Source: CAMBDS01 sp964355675
GTDB lineage: Bacteria; Electryoneota; AABM5-125-24; Hatepunaeales; Hatepunaeaceae
DNA: 64,000 nt
Assembly: GCA_964355675.1 (NCBI GenBank)
Contig: CAYHEC010000005.1
Span: 84,005 to 148,004 of the forward strand
Direction: 5' to 3'
Part shown: positions 33,915-43,302 of the stretch, piece after piece
Numbering within the stretch: position 1 is the stretch's first letter
Layout of the letters: each line of letters opens with the position of its first letter
Program-made: the position numbers and the translations under genes
The notes under the pieces: generated by a model
The model's database searches: none
What the model saw: the letters and a program-made list of their open reading frames with translations, nothing else
What the model was told of the DNA's origin: nothing

Positions 33915-35633
33915 TCATCCTTTCAACATCTCTCCCGTATAAAGATACCGCTTAATCTTTCTACTTGATGTTTTCTCGAAATCATCGGCTATGATTTTGA
34001 ACTTGCGGATTCGTTTGTAGTCGGCAAGCTCATGCGACGCCTCATCCACTGCTAATTGAATGAACCTGTTCAGTTCGTCAGGCGATACTGCACCTCCTCC
34101 CCGCTCCTCCCGAAGCAGATCGATCTGCTCCTGATCCGGGTAGATCAGCGCGCCAACTTCTTCCCCGTATCCAGATTCACGAGTCACTCCCAAAACCAGC
34201 GACTCAGCAATAAATCGTTGCTTATTCAGGTAAAATTCAATCTCCTCAGGATAAACGTTTTTCCCGCCACCGGTCACAATGATATTCTTCTTCCGACCTT
34301 TCAGCTCCAGATAACCTTCTTTGTCGATGATCCCTAAATCACCGGTCTTCAACCACCCGTCTGCCGTCATAACCGCGGCGGTTGCTTCTTTGTTCTTATA
34401 ATATCCCATGAAGACGTTGGGACCTCGAATTTCGACTTCACCGACACCGTTTTCCGATGTCTCGCCGAGACGGCATTCGACCTCCGGTAAGGTCTTCCCG
34501 ACTGTTGCATTTTTTATCCTGTGAGGAGGATTGAGATGGGTTGCCGGGCTAGTTTCTGTCATCCCATAACCCTGAATAAGTTTGATTCCAAACCGGCCGA
34601 AGAATCTTCCTACTTCGGGATTAAGTGGCCCACCACCGCTGACGAAGTACTTAATCGATCCAAGACCTGCTCTCTGTCGAATTCCTTTGAACAATCTTTC
34701 ACCAACGTCATCACCCAACTTAGCAATTTTCATCAGAGCGTCGAAAAGCAACTCCGTTGCACGTCCCTTCTTTTTTACTCCTTTGACAATACCAGCCATC
34801 ATCTTTTCAAACAGAATTGGCACACCGATCATGATGGTTACGCCGGTCTGTTGAATATCGCTCATTAAATCTGCCGATTTCATACTGCGAGCATAGGTAA
34901 TTGAGCAACCCTTATGTATTGGAAGTAAAAAGCCTGCCGTGCATTCAAGAGAATGATGAACAGGAAGGACAGAGAGAAATGTATCACCAGGACCCAGCGG
35001 AATAAAGGAACTTGCTCCAACAACGTTCGAGATGATATTGCGATGACTGAGCATCACCCCCTTCGAGTGCCCGGTTGTACCTGATGTATAGAGAATTGAG
35101 GCCATCTCTTCCAAATCGCTCTCTGGTAGAGTGGTCGTGCTTCTGAGTCCCTCTGAAACTACTGTTTCAAACGATAAAGTCCCTTCGACGGGTTTAGAGG
35201 AGAGATTGATAAAATCTCTTAGGGCGGGTGGTCTGTTTTCGTCTGTTAAATTTGGGAGGAATTTACGTGTCGCAAAGAGGAACTGAGCCTCTGAGTCTTC
35301 CAGAATATGCTTAATTCCGGATGGTAGGAGGAGGCTGTCGATTGGAACGACCACTCCCCCAGCGCAATGAATGGCAAGGTAAGCGACGCTCCATTCTGGA
35401 CAGTTTTCTCCAAGCACTCCGACTCGGTCGCCTTTCCGCAATCCTGCATCCACTAACCATCTCGCAACATTCAGAGCCATTACATTCAGGTCATTATAAG
35501 TGACAACTCGCCAATGTCCATTTACCCACTGTCGGAAAGCCACCGCTTCGCCGAAATTCTCAGCGCTTCTTCGGGTAAGCTCTCCCAAGGGAAAGAGAGG
35601 CGGGGAAGTCTCGTTTTTGGTGTTCGAGGTCAT
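33915..35633 (-). CDS. AMP-forming long-chain acyl-CoA synthetase family protein, 572 aa
   Basis: Adenylate-forming enzyme that activates a fatty acid to acyl-AMP and then acyl-CoA. Motifs: P-loop LYTSGTTGHSKGVMLSHRN, GYGMTETSPATHLNPP, WLKTGDLGIIDKEGYLELKGRKKN and the C-terminal K in SSRKIKRYLY. The start ATG at 35633 is preferred to an upstream in-frame codon that lies directly next to tRNA-Val. The gene is preceded by tRNA-Val on the same strand with 60 bases between, so they may share a transcript. The substrate chain length is not determinable. Confidence 0.9.
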   Translation of the reverse strand: MTSNTKNETSPPLFPLGELTRRSAENFGEAVAFRQWVNGHWRVVTYNDLNVMALNVARWLVDAGLRKGDRVGVLGENCPEWSVAYLAIHCAGGVVVPIDSLLLPSGIKHILEDSEAQFLFATRKFLPNLTDENRPPALRDFINLSSKPVEGTLSFETVVSEGLRSTTTLPESDLEEMASILYTSGTTGHSKGVMLSHRNIISNVVGASSFIPLGPGDTFLSVLPVHHSLECTAGFLLPIHKGCSITYARSMKSADLMSDIQQTGVTIMIGVPILFEKMMAGIVKGVKKKGRATELLFDALMKIAKLGDDVGERLFKGIRQRAGLGSIKYFVSGGGPLNPEVGRFFGRFGIKLIQGYGMTETSPATHLNPPHRIKNATVGKTLPEVECRLGETSENGVGEVEIRGPNVFMGYYKNKEATAAVMTADGWLKTGDLGIIDKEGYLELKGRKKNIIVTGGGKNVYPEEIEFYLNKQRFIAESLVLGVTRESGYGEEVGALIYPDQEQIDLLREERGGGAVSPDELNRFIQLAVDEASHELADYKRIRKFKIIADDFEKTSSRKIKRYLYTGEMLKG

Positions 35634-35693
35634 ACGAGGCAGGGAAATTAGATGAAGTAAATTAAGGATGAAATTCCGATCATACAAAACGAG

Positions 35694-35767
35694 TGGGCAA
35701 TACTGGGCTCGAACCAGTGACCTCCTGCGTGTAAAACAGGCGCTCTAACCAACTGAGCTAATCGCCC
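35694..35767 (-). tRNA. tRNA-Val (anticodon TAC)
   Basis: Minus strand folds as a standard 74-base tRNA: acceptor GGGCGAT/ATTGCCC with discriminator A, D-arm AGCTCAGTTGGTTAGAGC, anticodon loop TTTACAC giving TAC, and T-arm GGTTCGAGCC. CCA is not encoded. Confidence 0.95.
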
Positions 35768-35786
35768 ATGAACTGAAGTAAGCTGA

Positions 35787-35842
35787 CAACCCTCTGTGAT
35801 TGACAGTAATTATCAATGATGGCCGTAAACCTCAGAGGGTTG
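35787..35842. repeat. inverted repeat CAACCCTCTG ... CAGAGGGTTG
   Basis: Ten-base perfect arms, extended by TGA/TCA-type flanks, enclose a 36-base loop between tRNA-Val and a small membrane-protein gene. Without a T-run it is a weak terminator candidate for the 35859-36086 gene. Confidence 0.45.
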
Positions 35843-35858
35843 ACGGCTTTCGTGCAAC

Positions 35859-36086
35859 TTATTTCTTCTTACTGCCCTTCAAGATGGCAATAGGGAAAAT
35901 CACCAAATACGCCAACAATAATACCAATGGCGCAACAGTTCGGGAAATCGGATTGTCCCATGGCCCTACCGACAGCAAGAGATACCCGATTATGCAAACA
36001 ACAAGCCCGGCGGCATAAAGAAGGATATGTGTTCTTTCGATGCCAAGCGGCGGTGGCCAGGACGGCGTAACTTTTTTATCTTTCAT
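35859..36086 (-). CDS. small two-helix membrane protein, DUF3098-like, 75 aa
   Basis: After a basic, Pro-rich start (MKDKKVTPSWPPPLG), helix one is LLYAAGLVVCIIGYLLLSVG and helix two LVLLLAYLVIFPIAILKGS, ending in KKK. The layout, with an ISRTVAPLVLL segment leading into helix two, resembles DUF3098 proteins of Bacteroidetes relatives, whose function is unknown. It is transcribed away from the ccsA-like gene. Confidence 0.6.
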   Translation of the reverse strand: MKDKKVTPSWPPPLGIERTHILLYAAGLVVCIIGYLLLSVGPWDNPISRTVAPLVLLLAYLVIFPIAILKGSKKK

Positions 36087-36171
36087 TATGCCCTATTTAC
36101 TTTGATTCAAATTATTGAATGGGAGAGGTTGCTTGCGACCTACGCTTATCGTAGTTATAATATAAGATGTC

Positions 36172-37527
36172 TTGAATGAACTGCAAGACTCAATTCGATT
36201 AGTTACAACCAAACTGGGAGTTCCCTTGACGCCGGGTCTCGATATCACCCTTTTCTATATAACCTTCGCGCTTTATTTCGTGGGGTTTCTTTCATTTTCC
36301 TTTTATGCCGCATTCAAAGCAGAATTTTGGCACAAGTTAGGGAAAAATGCCATGATGGTGGCGTTACTGCCCCATTCGGCCGCGTTCATCGTTCGATGGA
36401 GCCTTTCTGGTCACGTCCCGCTCTCAAACATGTACGAATATATGTCGATGATGAGTTGGATGTCGGTCATCACCATGCTGTGGATCTACATCCGGTACCA
36501 GAAGCCCGCTATTGGAACTTTCCTCTCACCGGTTGTGTTTATGTTGATGGTAGCCGCCGCGCTACTGCCCAAAGACATGAGCCAATCTCTTATGCCTGCT
36601 CTTCGTTCGGTCTGGCTGATAATTCATGTTTCCATGGCCGCGCTCGGAGCTGGCTGTTTCCTGATTGCATTTGCCGCCAGCTCAGTATTCTTACTCTTCA
36701 AGAGCGGCACTGTTCCCGGTAAGAAGCTCGACATGTCGAAAATGACCAAAACAGCTCTGATAGCATTGTTGATCATGCCGGTCGGTCTGGCAATCATCCT
36801 CCCGCTCGTGGGGCTTGTTCCCCCGACGCCAGATTCACTTTTTGGGCCACCAGGCAGTGGAGTTTCATCAGGGGGGTTCTTCGTGATCGCGGGAATGGGC
36901 GTCATACTTGGATCGATTCTCGCCCCTTATCTATGGCCCGGAAAAAAATCAGGCGACCGAAGCGGTTATGGCGGCTGGATGTTTATTGCCGCCTTGACTT
37001 CCTTCCTGATCGGCGGTCTCATCGAAGGAGCGTTTCTGCGTTCTGGGTGGCTCACCCTCACGCATGACCTGCCTAACATGAGCGAGGGTGGTATGTCCAA
37101 GTCCGCTTGGTTGATCTTCGAATTCTTTGGAGCGGCTTATACGTTCGGGTTGGTTGTCTCACCGGCAATATTTCTTTTGTTAGGAAAATTGAGACAGATT
37201 CCCGAATCCAAGCTTCCGATCAGCCTCCAACTCCTTGATGATATCAGCTACAAAGCTGTCTCCCTTGGCTATCCGCTCTACACGGTGGGGGCGTTGTTTG
37301 CCGGGGCAATCTGGGCAGAACAAGCCTGGGGCGCATTCTGGAGCTGGGATCCCAAAGAGGTCGGAGCGCTAATCACGTGGCTGTTTTTCTCTGGCTATCT
37401 TCACGCACGTTATCAACGTGGCTGGACCGGTTCACGAGCGGCAGTCCTGACTGTCGCGGGATTTCTTGTAGTATTGTTGTCATTTTTTGGCAATTACTTT
37501 TTCGGCGGCTTGCACGCTTACGCGTAA
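36172..37527 (+). CDS. ccsA: cytochrome c biogenesis protein, CcsA/ResC type, 451 aa
   Basis: Polytopic membrane protein with the tryptophan-rich WWD haem-handling motif (IWAEQAWGAFWSWDPKEVGALITW) and conserved His in the flanking helices (HSAAFIVRWSL; FFGGLHAYA at the end). System II c-type cytochrome assembly uses this protein with a ResB/Ccs1 partner to attach haem to CXXCH motifs; no partner gene is in the window. It plausibly serves the 20-haem cytochrome at 13225. The only start in frame before the first helix is TTG at 36172, without a good ribosome site, so the start is uncertain. Confidence 0.88.
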   Translation: MNELQDSIRLVTTKLGVPLTPGLDITLFYITFALYFVGFLSFSFYAAFKAEFWHKLGKNAMMVALLPHSAAFIVRWSLSGHVPLSNMYEYMSMMSWMSVITMLWIYIRYQKPAIGTFLSPVVFMLMVAAALLPKDMSQSLMPALRSVWLIIHVSMAALGAGCFLIAFAASSVFLLFKSGTVPGKKLDMSKMTKTALIALLIMPVGLAIILPLVGLVPPTPDSLFGPPGSGVSSGGFFVIAGMGVILGSILAPYLWPGKKSGDRSGYGGWMFIAALTSFLIGGLIEGAFLRSGWLTLTHDLPNMSEGGMSKSAWLIFEFFGAAYTFGLVVSPAIFLLLGKLRQIPESKLPISLQLLDDISYKAVSLGYPLYTVGALFAGAIWAEQAWGAFWSWDPKEVGALITWLFFSGYLHARYQRGWTGSRAAVLTVAGFLVVLLSFFGNYFFGGLHAYA

Positions 37528-37548
37528 GCAGCATTCAAAGTTACTCTT

Positions 37549-37671
37549 GCAGGGCGGACTTCTACCCGCCCTGCTAAGTTATTTCGCTCTTGGAGGGCGG
37601 ACTTGCAGTCCACTCTCGCGTAGGATAAGCGTCCCGCTTGTCAAGAGCGGACTGAAAGTCCGCCCTCCAAG
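37549..37671. repeat. two palindromic repeats: short hairpin and CTTGG/CCAAG element
   Basis: First, GCAGGGCGG-ACTTCTAC-CCGCCCTGC (37549-37574). Second (37589-37671), an 83-base element opening CTTGGAGGGCGGACTTGCAG and closing with GGACTGAAAGTCC then GCCCTCCAAG. The ends match the 60932-61111 and 63948-64000 elements. The region sits between ccsA and the protease-barrel gene; an open frame crosses it but the gene start is at 37679. Confidence 0.75.
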
Positions 37672-37678
37672 AAACCCT

Positions 37679-40600
37679 ATGCTCTTTAATCCTCAATCCT
37701 TCCAAGGCAGCTACTTGACCAACTGGCTGAAATACATCCCACTTTTGGTACCTCTTGCTTTCTCTTTGTTCAGCCCGAAGCAGATACTCGCATCCTTCGG
37801 TCAGAATAAAGTTCAATACCGGTACTTCCATTGGCAGTACCTCACTACCGAACACTTCGATATTTATTACAATCAAGGTGGTAGAGAAGTTGCGGACTAT
37901 GCCGCTGAAGTAGCTGAGGATGCATACCGTCAAATTTCTGGCAGATTCAAATATTCCGGTTCGACCGACACTCCGATCATCCTTGTTACCTATCAATCCC
38001 ATAACGACTTTGAACAGACCAATGTATCGTCAGGCGCTCCTGAGGAATCTGTAGGCGGATTCACCGAGTTCCTCAGAACGCGGGTCGTCGTCCCCTTCGA
38101 AGGCGACCATGAACGCTTCCGTCATGTCATCCATCATGAGCTGACCCATGCGATGATGTTGAACCTGCTTTACGGACAAGGTTTTGGAGCGGTTCTCGCC
38201 GGTGTATCACAAACAAGAGTCCCTCTTTGGTTCACTGAAGGTCTTGCCGAGTACGAGTCGCGTGGAGGCCTTGACAGCGAAACTGAGATGTATTTGCGCG
38301 ATGCAGTCGTCAATGATCTTCTTCCCGAGATCAACCAATTAAATGAAATGGGATATCTCGGCGTTTATAAATCCGGTCAGTCGATCCTCTACTACATAGC
38401 CTATCGCTACGGCGACGAAAAAATCGGTGAGATCCTTCACCAGCTAAAAGGCTTGAAAGATTTCGACCGGGCGTTAACCGCTTCGATAGGCATCGACGAA
38501 GAGGAGCTTTCCAAGCGCTGGCGGCGCTTCATGAAGGAGAGATACTGGGGGCAGGTTGCCAAGCTCGACCCTCCATCGAAGTGGTCTATGCAACTGACCG
38601 ACCATAAAAAAGAGTATTGCTATATCAACAATAGCCCTGCTCTCTCACCCAACGGCGAATACCTCGCATTCTTATCGGACAGATCGGACTTTTTCGACGT
38701 CTATCTTATGCGAACCCTCGACGGGAAGGTCGTCAGGAGACTGGTACATGGCCAGAGGACAGGACAATTTGAAGAATTGCATTGGCTCCGCCCCGGCATC
38801 ACCTGGTCGCCCGATGGTAAACAAATTGCCCTCGCCGCGAAAGCCGGAGCTTATGACGCAATTTATATTTTATCGGTAGATGATGGCGAGATTGTCAAAA
38901 AAATTGTGCGCGAATCAGATGGAATGTTCAGCCCCTCCTGGTCGCCCGATGGGGAAAGACTGGCTTTCGTTTTTGTACAGGACGGCAGGAGTGATCTCGC
39001 TGTTTATAATTTGACGAGTGACAGTTTTGAGCTCATCACCAACGACCTGTTCGATGACGCCGATCCATCCTGGGCTCCAGACTCTCGTTCATTGCTTTTC
39101 ACTTCGAATCGCGCCGATCTTCCCAAAGAGGCGGATTTGCCTGACGGCAGAACGATGAAGGGCCACGCCGTTGCCTCATTTGATGTCTTTCAAATTGAGC
39201 TTGACACGAAGCAAATCTCCAGAATCACCACGATCAATAAGATCGTTAGAACTCCGATATGGACGCCTGAGTCGAATACCATTCTCTTCGTTTGCAACCA
39301 GAATGAAATCTTTAATTTATACACCCATAACACTCTGACCGGTGTTTCAACGCCACTGACAAATGTTGTAACCGGCTTTCTCCAACCGAGCTTTGCTTGG
39401 AAGACACACACACTCGCTTTCACGTCATACTACGATCAAGGATACGATATTTTCCTTATCAGTGATTTATTGAAGTTGAGTTCATCGGCGTTTGTCATGC
39501 AACTCCCCCCCACTGAAGTAATCACACCTGTAATTCAAGGGGATTCTGATTTCGGAGCAGGAACATCTGATTATAGCGAATTTGTTTTTGACAGGATATT
39601 GAAAGACACCGAACTTAAAGAACCTGAAACAGTTGATTCCACCAAGATTGTCCCGCGTTCAAAAACCGAAAGTGGGACGTATGCCAGCCATAATTACAAA
39701 GTGAAACTGTCGCCCGATGAGGCTTTTTTCTCGGCCTCTTACAGTCCCTATTTCCATGCACAGGGATCTGCGATGATACGTTTCAGCGATGTCCTAGTCA
39801 ACCATTTACTCGATCTCAGCCTCGATGTCAATCGCTCGATTGAGAATAGTAATTTCTTCGTTCAATACTATTACTTACCACGCAGAATGGCTCTCGGCAG
39901 CGGGATTTTCCACGTTGCTTCTGCATATCAATTCATCCAAAGGTACGAAAACAAAGAGAATCCAGATAATATATTCACCGTCGGCGAAAGAGTCGCTTAC
40001 TTTCGCGATCGAAATTATGGCTTCTTCCTACAATCTGCATATCCACTCGACCGCTACAATCGCTTCGAGTACGGCTTTGATTTCAATGTAATCGACCGAA
40101 ACGTCTTCGTAGATGATAGTATTGGGGTTTTAGTTGTGAACGATAACGACACCACTATCATCGTCGGGACGCGATCTTACGGACCAACCAATGCGAAGAC
40201 ATCTTTGCTCATGCCACATATCGGCTATGTCCACGATACCGCCATTTGGCATAACTCAACAGCTCCAGCCAATGGAAGTCGATGGAGATTAGACGCACTT
40301 TGGAGCCCCAATATAGGCATCAACCGTGAAAGAGTGCCATTCACGACGCTGGCAGTTGATTGGAGCCGATACTTCGTCTATAAGAAAGAGTTCACCTTTG
40401 CCCTCCGACTCTCTGGTGCAACATCTTATGGCAAGAGTCCACAGCGATTTTTTCTTGGCGGGGTCCAAAACTGGTTCAATCCTCGCTACGACAATTCGGC
40501 GCGGAGAGTTCAGATCGACAATCTTCAAGACATTTATTACTCCAATTTCGTCGGCCCATTGCGCGGGGTCGGATACTACAATCAGGTCGGGAGCCGGTAC

Positions 40601-40897
40601 GCCCTGTCGAATGCTGAATTCAGGTTCCCGTTCATCAAGCATCTCGTCTTCGGATGGCCCCTGCCGATCTACATCAGGGATTTACAGGGTGCACTTTTCA
40701 CTGATTGGGGAGCCGCTTGGCAACCGGGCAACCGGTTTAAGGAAGGTCTTCTGCCTGAGAAAGGCGCATTCGGATTTGGGTTCGGTCTTCGAATAGACCT
40801 CGGGATATTCCCCATCGAGTGGGATGTCGCCTGGTCGCCTGACAAACGATCCAACATGGTTCCGCAGTACTATATCTCCATCAACACAGGATTTTAA
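37679..40897 (+). CDS. gluzincin protease - TolB propeller - outer-membrane barrel fusion, 1072 aa
   Basis: The ATG at 37679, just after the palindromic repeat, starts a signal peptide-like segment (LKYIPLLVPLAFSLFSPKQILA). Residues about 100-300 form a peptidase-MA/M48-like zinc metalloprotease: HEXXH in IHHELTHAM (His153, Glu154, His157) and a downstream Glu187 in PLWFTEGLAEYE. Next are several TolB/PD40 propeller blades (SPNGEYLAFLSDRSD, WSPDGKQIALAAK, WSPDGERLAFVFV, WAPDSRSLLFTSN). The final 400 residues are strand-rich, with Tyr/Phe patterns and LYIRDLQGALFTDWGAAW-type phrases of BamA/Omp85 surface-antigen barrels, ending in Phe. It looks like an outer-membrane protein with periplasmic propeller and protease. 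Confidence 0.88.
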   Translation: MLFNPQSFQGSYLTNWLKYIPLLVPLAFSLFSPKQILASFGQNKVQYRYFHWQYLTTEHFDIYYNQGGREVADYAAEVAEDAYRQISGRFKYSGSTDTPIILVTYQSHNDFEQTNVSSGAPEESVGGFTEFLRTRVVVPFEGDHERFRHVIHHELTHAMMLNLLYGQGFGAVLAGVSQTRVPLWFTEGLAEYESRGGLDSETEMYLRDAVVNDLLPEINQLNEMGYLGVYKSGQSILYYIAYRYGDEKIGEILHQLKGLKDFDRALTASIGIDEEELSKRWRRFMKERYWGQVAKLDPPSKWSMQLTDHKKEYCYINNSPALSPNGEYLAFLSDRSDFFDVYLMRTLDGKVVRRLVHGQRTGQFEELHWLRPGITWSPDGKQIALAAKAGAYDAIYILSVDDGEIVKKIVRESDGMFSPSWSPDGERLAFVFVQDGRSDLAVYNLTSDSFELITNDLFDDADPSWAPDSRSLLFTSNRADLPKEADLPDGRTMKGHAVASFDVFQIELDTKQISRITTINKIVRTPIWTPESNTILFVCNQNEIFNLYTHNTLTGVSTPLTNVVTGFLQPSFAWKTHTLAFTSYYDQGYDIFLISDLLKLSSSAFVMQLPPTEVITPVIQGDSDFGAGTSDYSEFVFDRILKDTELKEPETVDSTKIVPRSKTESGTYASHNYKVKLSPDEAFFSASYSPYFHAQGSAMIRFSDVLVNHLLDLSLDVNRSIENSNFFVQYYYLPRRMALGSGIFHVASAYQFIQRYENKENPDNIFTVGERVAYFRDRNYGFFLQSAYPLDRYNRFEYGFDFNVIDRNVFVDDSIGVLVVNDNDTTIIVGTRSYGPTNAKTSLLMPHIGYVHDTAIWHNSTAPANGSRWRLDALWSPNIGINRERVPFTTLAVDWSRYFVYKKEFTFALRLSGATSYGKSPQRFFLGGVQNWFNPRYDNSARRVQIDNLQDIYYSNFVGPLRGVGYYNQVGSRYALSNAEFRFPFIKHLVFGWPLPIYIRDLQGALFTDWGAAWQPGNRFKEGLLPEKGAFGFGFGLRIDLGIFPIEWDVAWSPDKRSNMVPQYYISINTGF

Positions 40898-40975
40898 CCG
40901 AACACTAAAAGACTCGCCCTTCTGATCATTGAACTATTCAATTTCACCGGTTCACTCACAACACTGGAATCGAAA

Positions 40976-42334
40976 ATGCCTGATTCGCAATCCACATTCA
41001 CTACCCCAAAAAAAATGTCCCAGCACGCCAAAATCTTCATCGGTCTAGCTGTCGGGATCGTGTTAGGGCTAATGTGCAACGCAATGTTTGCCGGGACGCC
41101 GTTGCTCGACAAGTTGATCAATAATCTGATTTTCCCGCTTGGCAGTGTCTTTATGCGGCTGATCTTCATGGCAGTTATTCCATTGATTTTCTCTGCGCTG
41201 GCATTAGGGGTTGCCGAGTTGGGCGACGTCCGCCATCTCGGCCGCATCGGATTAAAAACACTGCTATTTACACTCATTCTTACAACGATCTCGGTTATCA
41301 TTGGTCTTTCTTTGGTTAATTTCGTGCAACCGGGAATAGGTCTTGAAGGCCCACAGCGCGACGCGTTGATGAGTACACTCGGCGGCTCTGCTACTAAAAC
41401 CGCCGTAGAGAACGCGAAGCAGGCAAAGACAATCGTTGAAATGTTGTTAGATATAATCCCCAAGAACCCGATCGCCGATATGGCGCTCGCGTTCGATCCA
41501 AATTATCGAGGAGGAGGAATACTTGCCATTATGTTCTTCTCCCTCTTCGTAGGTATTGCCCTGGCAATGGTGCGTAGTGAACGGACTGTGGTCTTCGAGC
41601 AGTGGTTGCAGGGACTTTATGATATAGTGATGAAGATCATTGAGTTAGCTATGAAAATTGCACCGTACGGTGTTGCGTGTCTTGTCTTCACAGTAGCCGC
41701 AAGGCTTGGACTCGACATAGTATTTCTTCTTGGAAAATTTGTATTGGTTGTCTTAATCGGTCTATTGTTGCAGATGACCATCGTCTATTCGGTTGTATTG
41801 AAGTACACGGTTGGCGTCAGTCCCTGGGCGTTTTTCAAGCGAATCCAGGAAGTCATTATCACTGCATTTTCAACCAGTTCCAGCAATGTCACATTGCCAG
41901 TTTCGTTGCGAGTGACCGAGCATAAATTGCACGTGCCGCGCAACATCACCAACTTCGTCCTGACGCTCGGTTCCACAGCCAATCAGAATGGAACCGCATT
42001 ATACGAGGGGGTTGTGGTGATATTTTTGGCACAGTTCTTTGGTGTTGAGCTGACAATGACGCAACAGATTTCGGTAGTTTTGGCGGCAATACTTGCAGGA
42101 ATTGGGACAGCAGGAGTTCCGGGAGGATCTCTGCCGGTGATCGTTTTGGTACTTATGTCGGTTGGTGTTCCTGGTGAAGCAATCGGTGTGATCTTTGGTG
42201 TGGACCGAATTCTCGACATGTCTCGCACTGTTCTTAACGTAGTCGGTGACATTACCGTAGCAATGTTTATCGCTAAATCCGAGGGCGTCAAATTCGATCC
42301 AGCTCTAATGGGGGCAGAAGAAGCAACAGCGTAA
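40976..42334 (+). CDS. dicarboxylate/amino acid:cation symporter (SDF/GltP family), 452 aa
   Basis: Inner-membrane carrier coupling sodium or proton entry to uptake of C4-dicarboxylates, glutamate or aspartate. Family landmarks: FMRLIFMAVIPLIFSALALG in helix region 3, the hairpin serine-rich SSSNVTLPVSL, and TANQNGTALYEG with GVPGGSLPVIVLVL. Its exact substrate cannot be read from sequence. It is followed by a hairpin repeat at 42366 that may end the message. Confidence 0.93.
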   Translation: MPDSQSTFTTPKKMSQHAKIFIGLAVGIVLGLMCNAMFAGTPLLDKLINNLIFPLGSVFMRLIFMAVIPLIFSALALGVAELGDVRHLGRIGLKTLLFTLILTTISVIIGLSLVNFVQPGIGLEGPQRDALMSTLGGSATKTAVENAKQAKTIVEMLLDIIPKNPIADMALAFDPNYRGGGILAIMFFSLFVGIALAMVRSERTVVFEQWLQGLYDIVMKIIELAMKIAPYGVACLVFTVAARLGLDIVFLLGKFVLVVLIGLLLQMTIVYSVVLKYTVGVSPWAFFKRIQEVIITAFSTSSSNVTLPVSLRVTEHKLHVPRNITNFVLTLGSTANQNGTALYEGVVVIFLAQFFGVELTMTQQISVVLAAILAGIGTAGVPGGSLPVIVLVLMSVGVPGEAIGVIFGVDRILDMSRTVLNVVGDITVAMFIAKSEGVKFDPALMGAEEATA

Positions 42335-42365
42335 GTTATTACTGGGACATACTATTGTGAATTCC

Positions 42366-42401
42366 ACTTGGAGGGCGGACAAGAGTGTCCGCCCTCCAAG
42401 T
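42366..42401. repeat. perfect 16-bp palindrome, CTTGG/CCAAG family
   Basis: ACTTGGAGGGCGGACA, loop AGAG, then TGTCCGCCCTCCAAGT. It lies between the converging symporter (plus) and radical SAM gene (minus), so it could act as a terminator for either. It is the shortest clean member of the family seen at 30986, 37589, 60932 and 63948. Confidence 0.8.
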
Positions 42402-42405
42402 ACAT

Positions 42406-43302
42406 CTATAAATTGACCTGATTAAATGCCGAGACATATTGTCCGCAATTGCTTCCGATCTCATTTTCAGCCAACTCACCGATGCTGACAATTACCTCAA
42501 ATCCATGATTTCGTAGCGACTTGAAAAGGGCAAGCGACTCCTCGCCATCCATACTCGCCGCCTTCAGCTGATTTTCGGTGACCTGAACCGTTGGATTGAG
42601 AGGCGTTACCTTTATAACAAAATACTCTGGGGAAAATATCGCAGAGATTACGTCCGGATCGATAGGGACTTCTTCCATTAGCGCGAAGTTGAGCGCCACC
42701 TTCCGACCCCCATTTTCGTAGATAGCCTTGCCGAAATCAGCCATTCGATCCAGATCCCAAGTGCGTACCGGGATCAGTTTGGTGCGTGCCTTCTTGTCCG
42801 TGCTGTGAACGGAAAATTGGAATTGGAAGTGGAGAGGATAGAGGCGATGCTTCAGTTCGAGCAGTCGTTCAAAGAATTTGTCAGTTCCAACTGGTGCAAT
42901 CGTAGAGATCGAAGGCATTAAACCCGGTGCATCGTACAGAGTTGGGAGCTGTTCTAAAACATCGAGAACTGCCGGATTGAACGCCGGGTCACCCATGCGG
43001 GCGAATTGAATTTTCCATTTTTCGCTCGGGATAGACCGCGATGGATAACGAGTCGTGACAAGATAGTCGATCTGGTCGATTATCTCCTTCGCATCAAGTT
43101 TCCCCTTGAATTCTCTTCCCGCATCACAGAATAGACATCCCGCCGGACAGCCGTACATCGTTGAGACAATCGAGACCCACTTTTTCTCAGCGGGGATTGG
43201 CGGCTCGACAGACTCGACAAATTCCACAAAATGCCCCTCGCCCATTTCGGCAACATAAACCGTTGCCAGATCACTCTTTCCAAATTGAGCAACGATCTTC
43301 AT
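42406..43302 (-). CDS. RlmN-like radical SAM enzyme, 298 aa
   Basis: The SAM iron-sulphur motif C-x3-C-x2-C is at Cys52/56/59 (YGCPAGCLFCDAG). A later cysteine in SNCGQY (Cys286) occupies the place of the resolving cysteine of RlmN/Cfr methyltransferases. It lacks the N-terminal domain of RlmN and is shorter (298 aa). Its target is unclear: rRNA, a tRNA or something else. The start is the ATG at 43302, which is inside the stop of the preceding flavoprotein (TGATG), so the pair is coupled; the flavoprotein could supply electrons. Confidence 0.82.
   Translation of the reverse strand: MKIVAQFGKSDLATVYVAEMGEGHFVEFVESVEPPIPAEKKWVSIVSTMYGCPAGCLFCDAGREFKGKLDAKEIIDQIDYLVTTRYPSRSIPSEKWKIQFARMGDPAFNPAVLDVLEQLPTLYDAPGLMPSISTIAPVGTDKFFERLLELKHRLYPLHFQFQFSVHSTDKKARTKLIPVRTWDLDRMADFGKAIYENGGRKVALNFALMEEVPIDPDVISAIFSPEYFVIKVTPLNPTVQVTENQLKAASMDGEESLALFKSLRNHGFEVIVSIGELAENEIGSNCGQYVSAFNQVNL

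Noticed and set aside
36327..36722. A 131-aa frame inside the ccsA-like gene
   Set aside because: A frame-shifted shadow of the membrane protein with no ribosome site.
37487..37678. N-terminal extension of the protease-barrel protein
   Set aside because: It overlaps the end of the ccsA gene and the palindromic repeat; the ATG at 37679 is followed by a plausible signal segment.
30986..42401. CRISPR arrays from repeated palindromes
   Set aside because: Copies are far apart, vary in length and are not separated by spacers of equal size; no cas genes are present.
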